Source: Paenarthrobacter sp. Z7-10
GTDB lineage: Bacteria; Actinomycetota; Actinomycetes; Actinomycetales; Micrococcaceae
Assembly (NCBI RefSeq): GCF_026932795.1
Contig: NZ_JADPVH010000023.1
Span: 1 to 57,450 of the forward strand
DNA length: 57,450 nucleotides
Reading direction: 5' to 3'
Shown in pieces: positions 29,007 to 40,428 of the stretch (positions within the stretch are counted from its first letter, which is position 1; the number at the start of each line of letters is the position of its first letter). The notes under the pieces were generated by a model. It saw nothing but the letters and a program-made list of their open reading frames with translations. It had not been told where the DNA came from and did no database searches. Position numbers and translations under genes: made by a program.

Positions 29007-30251
29007 ATGCGGGTGTTTCGAGCTAGTAAACGCAGCGGCAAAGGCTGGAAAATCGGAGTTGTCACGGCGCTCTGCGTGACTGCCGTCGCGGGCGGCGTCG
29101 GAGCGGCATCCGCCCCGACGTGGGCCGGATCTGCCGACGTCCCGCACGCACAGGGTCCACTGCGCAGCTCCGAAGCGGCGGCGGCCCCGAACGTGAAAAC
29201 GCCGCGCTTGGCCACGACTCCGACCGACGGCGCGCAAGAGGTCAATCCGGCGGCACCCGCCAGTGTCAAGGCCGTGGACGGCACCATCACGACGGTGGCT
29301 CTGACCGAGACGAACTCCGGCGCCGCCGTCGACGGCACCATCAGCGCCGATGGCTCGAGTTGGACGGCCGCCGGACCACTGACATTCGATACCGCGTACA
29401 GCTACGACATCGCGGTCACCGACACAGCCAATCGTCTCACGCATCGGACGCAGACCTTCAGTACCGTCCCGGCCAGGAACGAGGCTGACGCCGCCGTTTA
29501 TCCACAGGATTACCAGAAGGTCGGAGTAGCGCAGCCGGTCCAGATCACCTTTAGTGAACCAGTGACCAACAAGGCGGCCGTGGAGAAAGCCATTCGGATT
29601 ACGACGACGGCGCATCAGGTGGGTGCCTTCCGCTGGTACAGCGACAAGATGGTTCGATTCAGACCCAAGGATTTTTGGGCCGCCAACAGCACCATCAAGG
29701 TAGACATGAAGCTGTTTGGCGTCGACTTCGGCAAGGGCCAGATCGGTAACTTCAACAAATCCATCACCATTCCGATCGGCGACAAAAAAGTGATGATTGC
29801 CGACTCCACCCACCATGTTGCCGACGTCTCGATCAATGACAAACCGGCAAAACACTTCCTTGTCACCATGGGCGATAAGCGCTTCCCCTCGGCGTCCGGG
29901 TACCTGGTGCTGATGGGCCATCAGCGGCGCGCGCATTTCGTCGCCGCGAGCATCGGACTAAAGCCCGGCGACCCGGCCAACTATGGTGAGTTGGACGTCA
30001 ATTACGCCACCCGACTGACCACCAGCGGCGAATTTATTCATCAGGCCACTGATTCCGCTGTGGTATATATCGGCAAGCTGAACCTCTCGCACGGCTGCAT
30101 CGGGATGAACGCGGACGGTGCTTCCTGGGTGTTCAACCACATGGGGGTGGGAGACGTGGTGAAGGTTATCAACAGCGCCAGCGAATCGGCCGCAGCAACG
30201 GATGGCTTCGGTGACTGGAACATCCCTTGGGCCAAGTACGCCTCCCGCTGA
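29007..30251 (+). CDS. L,D-transpeptidase (YkuD) with Ig-like domains
   Basis: Makes 3-3 cross-links in peptidoglycan outside the membrane. 414 residues: an N-terminal membrane or signal segment (IGVVTALCVTAVAGGVGAAS, about 14-34), two Ig-like beta domains (about 65-155 and 160-255, the second containing VQITFSEPVTNKAAVEKAI), then the YkuD domain with GEFIHQ and the catalytic SHGCIGM (Ser-His-Gly-Cys). The layout is that of mycobacterial LdtMt2-type enzymes. ATG at 29007 is preceded by GGGGAG. A TAAAAT at 28914-28919 may be its -10 element. Monocistronic; convergent with the RDD gene. Confidence 0.92.
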   Translation: MRVFRASKRSGKGWKIGVVTALCVTAVAGGVGAASAPTWAGSADVPHAQGPLRSSEAAAAPNVKTPRLATTPTDGAQEVNPAAPASVKAVDGTITTVALTETNSGAAVDGTISADGSSWTAAGPLTFDTAYSYDIAVTDTANRLTHRTQTFSTVPARNEADAAVYPQDYQKVGVAQPVQITFSEPVTNKAAVEKAIRITTTAHQVGAFRWYSDKMVRFRPKDFWAANSTIKVDMKLFGVDFGKGQIGNFNKSITIPIGDKKVMIADSTHHVADVSINDKPAKHFLVTMGDKRFPSASGYLVLMGHQRRAHFVAASIGLKPGDPANYGELDVNYATRLTTSGEFIHQATDSAVVYIGKLNLSHGCIGMNADGASWVFNHMGVGDVVKVINSASESAAATDGFGDWNIPWAKYASR

Positions 30252-30303
30252 AGCAGAGGAATCGCACCAGCCCCGCGCCGGTGCATCAGTCCCATCCGAT
30301 GCG

Positions 30304-31125
30304 TCAGTCCCGGTCGGGCTGTTCGTCCTGGCTGAAAGGCAGCCGATAGAGCCTTCGGGCGAGCCGGTCCGAGCGGTCCCGGGATGCGCTGAACCGACGC
30401 AGATCCCGGTCCCGGCGCTCGGCTGTCAGCGCGGCCAGGAAGGCGTCCGGCAGTGTCCCCGGCGGCGGTGGCGGGGAGACAAAGGCGCTGGCTTCGGTGG
30501 CCAGCGAGGCTGCTAATTGGATCCGGGAAGCAGGGGACATCCGGGAAGCCTGCCGCAGGAACACGGAAATGCGGCGTGCCAGGGGATCGGGCAACCGGCC
30601 GATGTCCGCCAGCTGCGCCCATGGTTGCAGGTAGGCCGGAGTGTTTAGGATCAGCCCCGCGGCCGGGACCACCCGCTCACGCAGCGAGTAGGTGCCCGCG
30701 AGCATGTCACCGAGGCGCTTTGAGCGCTCGTTAAACAGCGAGACAAGAAAAGCCACGGAACCGAACGTGAGATAGAGCTCGAAGAAGCCCAGCAGACCAC
30801 GAATCAAGGCGTGCCGAAACCGGATGGCGCCGCCGTCGTCGCGCACCACCCGCAAACCCATCACCAACTTACCCAGCGACTTTCCCCGGCTGAGGGTCTC
30901 GACCGCTATCGGCAGGGCAACGAAGATCGAGAGCACGCTGGTCAAGATTAGAACCTTGGCTGCGGCCGGGTCCAGCACATCAGGGACCGCGCCCAGGACA
31001 ATGAAAAAAGCAAGCGCCAGCAGAATCTGGACAACGACGTCGATTCCGGCACCCAGCGCCCGGCCCGCAAAGGAGGCCGGCCGCAGTTCCAGGATCACGG
31101 CCTCGCCCGTGATGATCGAGCTCAT
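30304..31125 (-). CDS. RDD-family membrane protein
   Basis: 273 residues. The RDD domain occupies the first 150: ELRPASFAGRALGAGIDVVVQ, two helices, SRGKSLGKLVMGLRVVRDDGG, RHALIRGLLGFFELY, and SKRLGDMLAGTYSLRER. The C-terminal 110 residues are soluble and charged, ending DEQPDRD. RDD proteins have uncertain functions (ion exchange or transport in some). It is divergent from the SpoIIM-like gene with only 28 bases between the starts, a pairing common in actinobacteria and suggesting a shared regulatory region. Confidence 0.85.
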   Translation of the reverse strand: MSSIITGEAVILELRPASFAGRALGAGIDVVVQILLALAFFIVLGAVPDVLDPAAAKVLILTSVLSIFVALPIAVETLSRGKSLGKLVMGLRVVRDDGGAIRFRHALIRGLLGFFELYLTFGSVAFLVSLFNERSKRLGDMLAGTYSLRERVVPAAGLILNTPAYLQPWAQLADIGRLPDPLARRISVFLRQASRMSPASRIQLAASLATEASAFVSPPPPPGTLPDAFLAALTAERRDRDLRRFSASRDRSDRLARRLYRLPFSQDEQPDRD

Positions 31126-31153
31126 ATGTTCAGTCTAGAGCGCAGGATAGGCT

Positions 31154-32152
31154 GTGACTGTGGACCCGGATGCCTTTGCGGCAGTACATCAATCCCAGTG
31201 GGACCGGCTGGACGTACTGGGCCGGCAGCGGCGTTTGAGCGGATCCGAGGCCGACGAGCTGCTCAGGTTGTACCAGAGCACCTCGGCCCACCTGTCCCTG
31301 CTCCGCTCCGTCGCCCCGGAAGGCGCCCTGTCCGCGCTGCTGTCCACCCGGTTGGCACGGGCCAGAACGCGTTTTACCGGAGCCCGGTCAAATTTCATGG
31401 AGGATGTGGCCCGGTTCTTTGTGCTGTCGCTGCCGGCAGCCTTTTACCGAATCCGTTGGCTGACGCTGGCGGTAGGCGGTGCTTTCGCAGTGATCGCGGT
31501 GCTGTATGGACTGTGGGCGCTCAATAACCCGGACGTGCTGCGTGCGTTGGGCAGTGATGCCCGGCTGCAGCGTCTGGTGGACCGCGATTTCGTCGACTAT
31601 TACTCGCAGAACCCGGCGGCGTCATTTTCCGGCCAAGTCTGGACCAACAATGCCTGGATCGCTGTCCAGTCCGTGGCGCTCGGCATCACGGGGGCCTTCG
31701 TGCCGTATCAGATTTACCAAAACGCCCTTAACGTTGGGCTGACCGGTGGCGTGATGTTCGCCTACGGCCGCGGTGGCGTGTTTTTCAGCTACATCCTGCC
31801 GCACGGGCTCATGGAGCTCACCGCGATCTTTGTGGCAGGTGCTGCCGGGCTGCGCATTTTTTGGTCCTGGATATCGCCCGGGCCACGCCCGCGGGCGACG
31901 GCGTTGGCACAGGAAGCACGCTCACTGATCACCGTGGCCATCGGCCTGGTTTTTGTTTTCCTCGCTTCCGGGCTGGTGGAGGGATTTGTAACGCCGAGTG
32001 CGCTGCCGGTCTGGGCCAAAATCGGCATCGGCGCCGCGGTCCTGGCCGGGTACTGGGGATACACACTCTATTTCGGCGGCCGCGCCTATCGCGCGGGGGA
32101 GCGGGGAGACCTTGACAGCCAGGACACTGGCGACCAGATAACCGCTGCTTGA
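31154..32152 (+). CDS. SpoIIM-like (stage II sporulation protein M) membrane protein
   Basis: Polytopic membrane protein of the SpoIIM family; the Bacillus homologue forms part of the DMP peptidoglycan hydrolase complex, but most actinobacteria with this gene do not form endospores, so the role here is unknown. 332 residues: N-terminal soluble helix bundle (LLRLYQSTSAHLSLLRSV, TRARTRFTGAR), then about six membrane helices with NNAWIAVQSVALGITGAF, GGVFFSYILPHGLMELTAIF (the family's conserved HG-ELTAI core) and AAGLRIFWSW. GTG at 31154, or GTG two codons later. Confidence 0.88.
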   Translation: MTVDPDAFAAVHQSQWDRLDVLGRQRRLSGSEADELLRLYQSTSAHLSLLRSVAPEGALSALLSTRLARARTRFTGARSNFMEDVARFFVLSLPAAFYRIRWLTLAVGGAFAVIAVLYGLWALNNPDVLRALGSDARLQRLVDRDFVDYYSQNPAASFSGQVWTNNAWIAVQSVALGITGAFVPYQIYQNALNVGLTGGVMFAYGRGGVFFSYILPHGLMELTAIFVAGAAGLRIFWSWISPGPRPRATALAQEARSLITVAIGLVFVFLASGLVEGFVTPSALPVWAKIGIGAAVLAGYWGYTLYFGGRAYRAGERGDLDSQDTGDQITAA

Positions 32153-32228
32153 GTGGCGCATCGTGGATCAATGCGGTGCCCGCCCGGGGTGGCAGTGCGG
32201 CCATGACCGGCCGGAAAGGTACCCTCAA

Positions 32229-33452
32229 ATGGTGAGTGAGAACAAAACCCCCGGCCGGCAGCAAGAGACGCAAACCATTGTGCAAGGTGGCGTGCGCGGC
32301 GACGGCTCGTCCGATGGAGCACGGCAGTCCGAGGAATCGGTCCTGGATGCGGCCAAACACGATGATGACGCACCTCCGCGCAGTTCCACCAAGGAGTCTG
32401 CCGGTGGCGAAGACCCACCGTCGACCGCGGCTCTTCCGCACCCTCCGCTCAACCCGGATGGAGCGCCGGATAATGCTGCGGTTGCGCCACACGGCGCCCA
32501 CTCCGCCGCTGCGGAGGTGGCTCCGCGGTCCGGCGCCGCAAAAAGCGCCCTCCCGATGCGTCCGGCCGTCAAGCTGCCTGATCTGTCCTCGTATGAAAGT
32601 CCCGCCCAGGCCTCGAACCCGCAGGGCGCAGAAGTTTTCAGCGAACCGCTGCCCACCGCCTCCCTTCAGGTCCGTCCGCCCCAGGACGAAGTGGACAGGC
32701 GCTCCTCTGAACGGGACCGTGCAGCCACGGCCCAGCCGGTGTTGCCCCGCGTTATGCAAGTGCTGTTGGGCGTTTTCTATCCGGTCGTGCTCCTTGTCCT
32801 GGCCATTCGGTTGATCACCACGCCGCTGTTCCTCTGGGTCGAGTATCACCGCCCGGGATTTCCGCCGGACACCTTCGGATTCAGCACCGACGACCGGATA
32901 ACCTATGGGTCCTACACTGTCGACTACCTGCTCAACGTCGCCGGCCCGCGATACCTGGGGGGACTGGTTGGCACCAACGGCCGCCAACTGTTCGCCACAG
33001 GTGAAGTGAGCCACATGGCGGACGTTAAGTCGGTCATTACGATGGCCTTCACCGTCTGCGCCATACTCGCGGTCGGAATGATCATCGCATTGGTTTATCT
33101 GCGCCGGCATCGCGTGGGCGGAATCCGGCGGGGCCTTTTCGCCGGCTCCATCATCACCTTGGTGCTGGTGATTGGCTTGGGGATTCTCGCCTTCCTTGGC
33201 TGGGAGACCTTCTTCACGGACTTCCACCACATCTTCTTCAAGAACGGTACCTGGACGTTCTACCTTGACGACACCTTGATTCGGCTTTTCCCGAGCCAGT
33301 TCTGGATTGACTCGGGTTTGGTTATCGGCGCCGCAGTCTTCCTGGTTTCGACTTTGACGCTGGCATTCACCTGGCCCACCAAGCGGAGGAGGCAGCTCAG
33401 CGCCCGAGCGAAGAACCCGGTCCAGGGCCGCAGGGTGGCCACCGAAAACTGA
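32229..33452 (+). CDS. TIGR01906-family integral membrane protein
   Basis: 407 residues. The first 170 residues are low complexity, rich in Ser, Pro, Ala and charged residues (disordered cytoplasmic head). The membrane part has four helices: VLLGVFYPVVLLVLAIRLI, FTVCAILAVGMIIALVYL, FAGSIITLVLVIGLGILAFL and DSGLVIGAAVFLVSTLTLAF. Between them lie FGFSTDDRITYGSYTVDYLL, MADVKSVITMAFT and the FFTDFHHIFFKNGTWTFYLD loop, diagnostic of the family (DUF1461-like). Function unknown. ATG at 32229 preferred: GGAAAGG lies about nine bases upstream. Convergent with pmt. Confidence 0.85.
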   Translation: MVSENKTPGRQQETQTIVQGGVRGDGSSDGARQSEESVLDAAKHDDDAPPRSSTKESAGGEDPPSTAALPHPPLNPDGAPDNAAVAPHGAHSAAAEVAPRSGAAKSALPMRPAVKLPDLSSYESPAQASNPQGAEVFSEPLPTASLQVRPPQDEVDRRSSERDRAATAQPVLPRVMQVLLGVFYPVVLLVLAIRLITTPLFLWVEYHRPGFPPDTFGFSTDDRITYGSYTVDYLLNVAGPRYLGGLVGTNGRQLFATGEVSHMADVKSVITMAFTVCAILAVGMIIALVYLRRHRVGGIRRGLFAGSIITLVLVIGLGILAFLGWETFFTDFHHIFFKNGTWTFYLDDTLIRLFPSQFWIDSGLVIGAAVFLVSTLTLAFTWPTKRRRQLSARAKNPVQGRRVATEN

Positions 33453-33473
33453 ACCGGCTCGTTGCGGGGAAGC

Positions 33474-35156
33474 TCAGATCCAGCTGGGCATCCACATGTG
33501 GTTTTTCCAGTCCTGGTAGGGAATCATCTGGGCCGTCCAAATGGGATAGAAGTACGCCGAGACGACGATGGCCAGCACCAGGAAGAGTCCAACCAGAAGC
33601 GCTCCCTGTTGTCTGCGCCAAGGTGGATCCGTGGCGCGGCCGAGCACCAGACCGATGACAAAGACCAGTGCCAAAATTAGGAACGGCTCGTACGCAATGG
33701 CGTAGAAGAAGAAAATGGTTCGGTTGGGGTACATCAGCCACGGCAGATAACCGGCGGCAAGACCGGCGAGGATGCCACCCGCACGCCAGTCACGGCGGGC
33801 GATCCACTAGACGATCAGGAATACCGCCGCGAGGGCTGCGGACCACCAGATCACGGGGTTTCCCACCGAGGAGACCACGGCGGCGCAGCTGTCCGCCAGG
33901 CAGCCTTTTTCGCCATGCTTTGGATAATCGGTATAGAACGACGTTGGCCGTCCCATCACCAGCCAGGACCAGGCGTTGGCTTTGTAAGGGTGGTCGGAGC
34001 TCAGCCCGGTGTGAAAGTTGTAAGCGGTGACGTGGTAGTGCCAAAGTGAGCGCAGCGAATTTGGAATCCAGCCCCACGATCCCCCTGGATTGGACTCGGC
34101 CCAGTGCCGGTCGTAGGAATTGTTGGCCAGGAACCACCCGGTCCAGCTGGCAATATACGTGACGGCGGCTACGGGCACCAAGGCCACGAAGGCAAAAAGA
34201 CCGTCCTTGAAAATGCCGGCCGCCATCCACGAGCGGATTCCGGCGACCCGTCGGGCACTGATATCCCAGCAGAGAGTCAGCAGGCCGAAGGCGACCAGGA
34301 AAAACACGCCGGACCACTTTGTCCCCATGCAAAGTCCCAAACAGATCCCGGCCACCAGCCGCCAGGGCCGCACCCCAAGCCACGGACCGTAGGCGAGGCT
34401 CCGCACCCGCGGCAGGCCGCCAGCCTTGCCGCGGGCGCCAGCCAACGCTGCCACCCGTCTGGCCAGCCGCCGTCGCCCGTCGTCACGGTCCAGAAGCAGC
34501 GCTCCGAAGGCGGCCAGTGCCCAAAACATCACGAAAATGTCCAGCAGCGAGGTGCGGGACTGAACGATTGCGTGCCCATCGACGGCGAAGAGCAGTCCGG
34601 CAATGGCACCGAGGATCGTGGATCGGAGCATCTTTTGCGCGATCAATGCGATCAGAAAAATGGAGATCGTTCCGACGACGGCGGCCGAAAAGCGCCAGCC
34701 GAACGTGCTGGACGGGCCAAAAAGCCACATGCCGAAGGCGATCATCCACTTGCCCACGGGCGGGTGGACCACGTATTCCGGTGTTTGCTGGAGGACGCTG
34801 AAATCGCCAACGTTGAAATGGTCGTTGGCCTTGTCCGGCCAGCTCCGCTCGAAGCCGCTCTGCAGCAGCGAGTATGCGTCCTTGACGTAATAGGTCTCGT
34901 CAAAAATGAGCGAGTTGGGCTGCCCGAGGCGGACAAACCGTAAAATCCCACCGAGGACCGCCATCATCGCCGGGGCGAGCCAGAACCACAGGCGCAGGGA
35001 CAGCGGTGTCTCCCGCCACCGCCAGCGCGCGCCGGCAAGGCGAGCCATCAGGGCCGGGAAGGTGAATGCCGTCCGAGGATCCTGTACCCAAGTGGCAGTG
35101 GCAAGCTGCGCCGGCGGCAGCGGCGGAGCCGGGGTCCCGGCGGCGTTCAAACTCAC
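33474..35156 (-). pseudogene. pmt: Protein O-mannosyltransferase (GT39/PMT) interrupted by an in-frame amber codon
   Basis: Transfers mannose from polyprenyl-phosphate-mannose to secreted proteins. Polytopic, with PMT hallmarks: SLIFDETYYVKDAYS with the catalytic DE pair, EYVVHPPVGKWMIAFG, SRTSLLDIFVMFWALAAFGA, GTKWSGVFFLVAF and a periplasmic loop NSYDRHWAESNPGGSWGW. The frame is open for 449 codons, then TAG at 33809-33807, then continues in the same frame for 110 more codons (WIARRDWRAGGILAGLAAGY through YPIWTAQMIPYQDWKNHMW), exactly the family's C-terminal helices. A single substitution such as TGG to TAG explains it. Either a nonsense mutation, a sequencing error, or readthrough. Divergent from rsmI, as in mycobacteria (Rv1002c/Rv1003, from memory). 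Confidence 0.85.
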
Positions 35157-35254
35157 TTGCCCATGCTACCGCCGCACCCTGACTGGACCGCTCGGGTCCG
35201 GAACATGTCGGCGGATGCGACATAACGGCGGCAGGCATCCACGACAGTAGGCTG

Positions 35255-36211
35255 GTGAGCATGGACGAACAACAGTTTGGCAGCATTGGCCCCGACGGTG
35301 GAGGGCCAGCCGGCGCTGGTGGATCGGTCCAACCTGGCGAAGAAGCGGGGCCGCCGCTGGAACAACCCGGAAGGGCTGGCGTCGGGTACATCATTCTGGC
35401 GGCGACACCAATTGGGAACATGGGGGACGCTTCCGCGCGGCTGATCGAGTGGCTCGCCGCTGCTGATCTTATTGCGGCCGAGGACACCCGGCGACTGCAC
35501 CGCCTCGTTCAGGCGCTGGGTGTCTCGATCACGGGCCGAGTCATCAGTTATCACGAACACAATGAGGCCAGCCGGACGCAGGATCTGCTGGAACAGGTCG
35601 GTGCCGGAAAGACGCTGCTGATGGTGACGGATGCCGGCATGCCGGCGGTATCGGATCCGGGCTTCCGGCTGGTTGAAGCCGCTGCGGCCGCGGGAATCAG
35701 AATTACGGCTGTTCCGGGACCATCCGCGGTCCTGACGGCATTGGCGCTGTCCGGCTTGCCCACCGACCGATTCTGCTTCGAAGGGTTCCTGCCGCGTAAA
35801 ACCGGTGAACGGGCCGGGCGGCTGGCCGAATTGGCTTCCGAGCGCCGGACGATGGTCTTCTTCGAGGCTCCGCATCGCCTGGAACCGATGCTGCGGGCAC
35901 TCGACGAAGCATTTGGCCCGCAGCGCCGTGCCGCCATTGCACGCGAGTTGACGAAGACGTATGAACAGGTACTGCGGGGTTCGCTGCGGGAAATGCTCGA
36001 ATGGGCTGAAGCCGCGGACGTTCGGGGTGAGATCGCCGTCGTCGTCGCCGGTGCCTCCGAAAGCTCGGCGTCCCGGCCGGAGGACTCCGTGGAGGCGGTA
36101 AATCAGCTGATGGCTACCGGGATCCGGCTCAAGGATGCCGTTGCGGCCGTCGCTGAGGATGCCAGAATCAGCAAGCGGGAACTTTACAGCGCAGTCCTCG
36201 CGGCGCGCTGA
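35255..36211 (+). CDS. rsmI: 16S rRNA (cytidine-1402 2'-O)-methyltransferase
   Basis: SAM-dependent enzyme that 2'-O-methylates C1402 in the ribosomal decoding centre. Tetrapyrrole-methylase fold: ILAATPIGNMGDASARLIEW (SAM site), AEDTRRLHRLVQALG, ISYHEHNEA, VTDAGMPAVSDPGFRLV, VPGPSAVLTALALSGLP and FFEAPHRLEPMLRAL. 318 residues, including a disordered 45-residue N-terminus typical of actinobacterial forms. GTG at 35255 or ATG at 35261. The stop codon lies within the first unit of a 27-base tandem repeat. Confidence 0.93.
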   Translation: MSMDEQQFGSIGPDGGGPAGAGGSVQPGEEAGPPLEQPGRAGVGYIILAATPIGNMGDASARLIEWLAAADLIAAEDTRRLHRLVQALGVSITGRVISYHEHNEASRTQDLLEQVGAGKTLLMVTDAGMPAVSDPGFRLVEAAAAAGIRITAVPGPSAVLTALALSGLPTDRFCFEGFLPRKTGERAGRLAELASERRTMVFFEAPHRLEPMLRALDEAFGPQRRAAIARELTKTYEQVLRGSLREMLEWAEAADVRGEIAVVVAGASESSASRPEDSVEAVNQLMATGIRLKDAVAAVAEDARISKRELYSAVLAAR

Positions 36212-36263
36212 ACCGGCAGCGCCGAACCGGCGCGCTGAACCGGCGGCGCCGAACCGGCGCGCC
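36204..36263. repeat. 27-bp tandem repeat spanning the rsmI stop codon
   Basis: Two 27-base units (36204-36230 and 36231-36257) plus a six-base partial copy, starting CGCGCTGAACCGGC. The rsmI TGA is inside unit one, so the duplication began in the last codon of the gene. The right end lies six bases from the lacZ stop. Confidence 0.93.
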
Positions 36264-36268
36264 TCCTG

Positions 36269-39514
<3,246 letters not shown>

Positions 39515-39624
39515 TCAAGTCTGCCGTGCAGGACGACCAAGGCACGGTCACGGTGATGTGGACACGGAAACTCTGGGAAAGCTGTGCGAGCACCCGCTGA
39601 AGCGGATGGAAGCGAGAATAACAT

Positions 39625-39657
39625 AAATCTCGAGTGGACACTCGAAATTCGAGATTT
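39625..39657. promoter_or_regulatory. Operator between lacZ and its divergent TetR gene
   Basis: A nine-base inverted repeat AAATCTCGA (39625-39633) and TCGAGATTT (39649-39657) encloses part of a second palindrome TCGAGTG-GA-CACTCGA (39630-39645). TACAGT at 39676-39681, just before the tetR start at 39690, may be a -10 element. The site also lies in the lacZ promoter region, so a TetR dimer here could block both directions. Confidence 0.6.
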
Positions 39658-39689
39658 CCTGTCGGGGGACTGCTGTACAGTGACATGCC

Positions 39690-40304
39690 ATGGCTACCGG
39701 CGAGAGTGTCCCAGACCGCCGGCGGGGACCGTACGCAAAGTCGACGGAACGCCGTCGTACCATCGTTGCCGCAGCGCACGCCGTTTTTGCGGCCCGCGGC
39801 TACCGAGGCGGTTCCCTGCAGGACGTGGCCGATCGGGTCGGCATGAGCCAGACGAGCCTGCTGCACTACTTCCCGACGAAGAGCGACCTGCTGCTCGCGG
39901 TGCTGAATTGGCGCGATTCGATCACCGGTGACGGCACTGCACCCTCCGATCCTGACGAGGCTTTCGTCGATGAGATCATCCGGCAGGCCCATTTCAACGA
40001 GAGCATCCCCGGCGTCATTGAGCTGTACACCGTGCTTTGCGCGGAATCGGTGACGGAGGACCATCCGGGCCGGAAATACTTTCTTGAACGGTTTGCCACG
40101 CTCCGCGGAGTATATGCGCGCTCGCTCACTTCACTCGCCGAGCAGGGAAAGCTGCGTTCGGGAGTTGATCCGGAGCGCGCCGCGGCCTCACTTATCGCGC
40201 TTTGGGACGGAATCCAGACTCAGTGGCTGCTCGCGCCGGACAGCATCGATATGGCCGCTGCGCTGCGGGACTATTTCGACCTCATCCTGGCACCCCGGCC
40301 GTGA
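39690..40304 (+). CDS. TetR-family regulator, probable lacZ repressor
   Basis: 204 residues. The N-terminal helix-turn-helix is clear: ERRRTIVAAAHAVFAARGYR, GSLQDVADRVGMSQTSLLHY and FPTKSDLLLAV (residues 20-70). The C-terminal domain (VIELYTVLCAESVTEDHPGR, ALWDGIQTQWLLAPDSIDM) matches the group of TetR regulators often found beside actinobacterial glycosidase genes. ATG at 39690. Divergent from lacZ with a strong palindromic site between them. The inducer is probably a sugar derivative, inferred only from position. Confidence 0.88.
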   Translation: MATGESVPDRRRGPYAKSTERRRTIVAAAHAVFAARGYRGGSLQDVADRVGMSQTSLLHYFPTKSDLLLAVLNWRDSITGDGTAPSDPDEAFVDEIIRQAHFNESIPGVIELYTVLCAESVTEDHPGRKYFLERFATLRGVYARSLTSLAEQGKLRSGVDPERAAASLIALWDGIQTQWLLAPDSIDMAAALRDYFDLILAPRP

Positions 40305-40325
40305 GAAGTTTCCCTCTGTGCAACT

Positions 40326-40340
40326 GCACAATCGTTGTGC
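40326..40340. promoter_or_regulatory. Perfect palindrome upstream of the aldehyde dehydrogenase
   Basis: GCACAATCGTTGTGC is a 15-base palindrome (arms GCACAA/TTGTGC around TCG), 88 bases before the dehydrogenase start and 22 after the tetR stop. The size and symmetry fit an operator for a dimeric regulator of the dehydrogenase gene. Confidence 0.5.
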
Positions 40341-40428
40341 TGGCCCGCCGTGCGGGACTGCGTAGACACCGCCAAGGCAGGAGAACTACGGTGAAGTGAA
40401 TCAACCGCGCCCCGACGAAGGAGTCCGC

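Noticed and set aside
33807-33809. TAG decoded as an amino acid (pyrrolysine-like)
   Set aside because: No suppressor tRNA or Pyl genes are seen and the organism type makes it improbable; mutation, error or readthrough are simpler.
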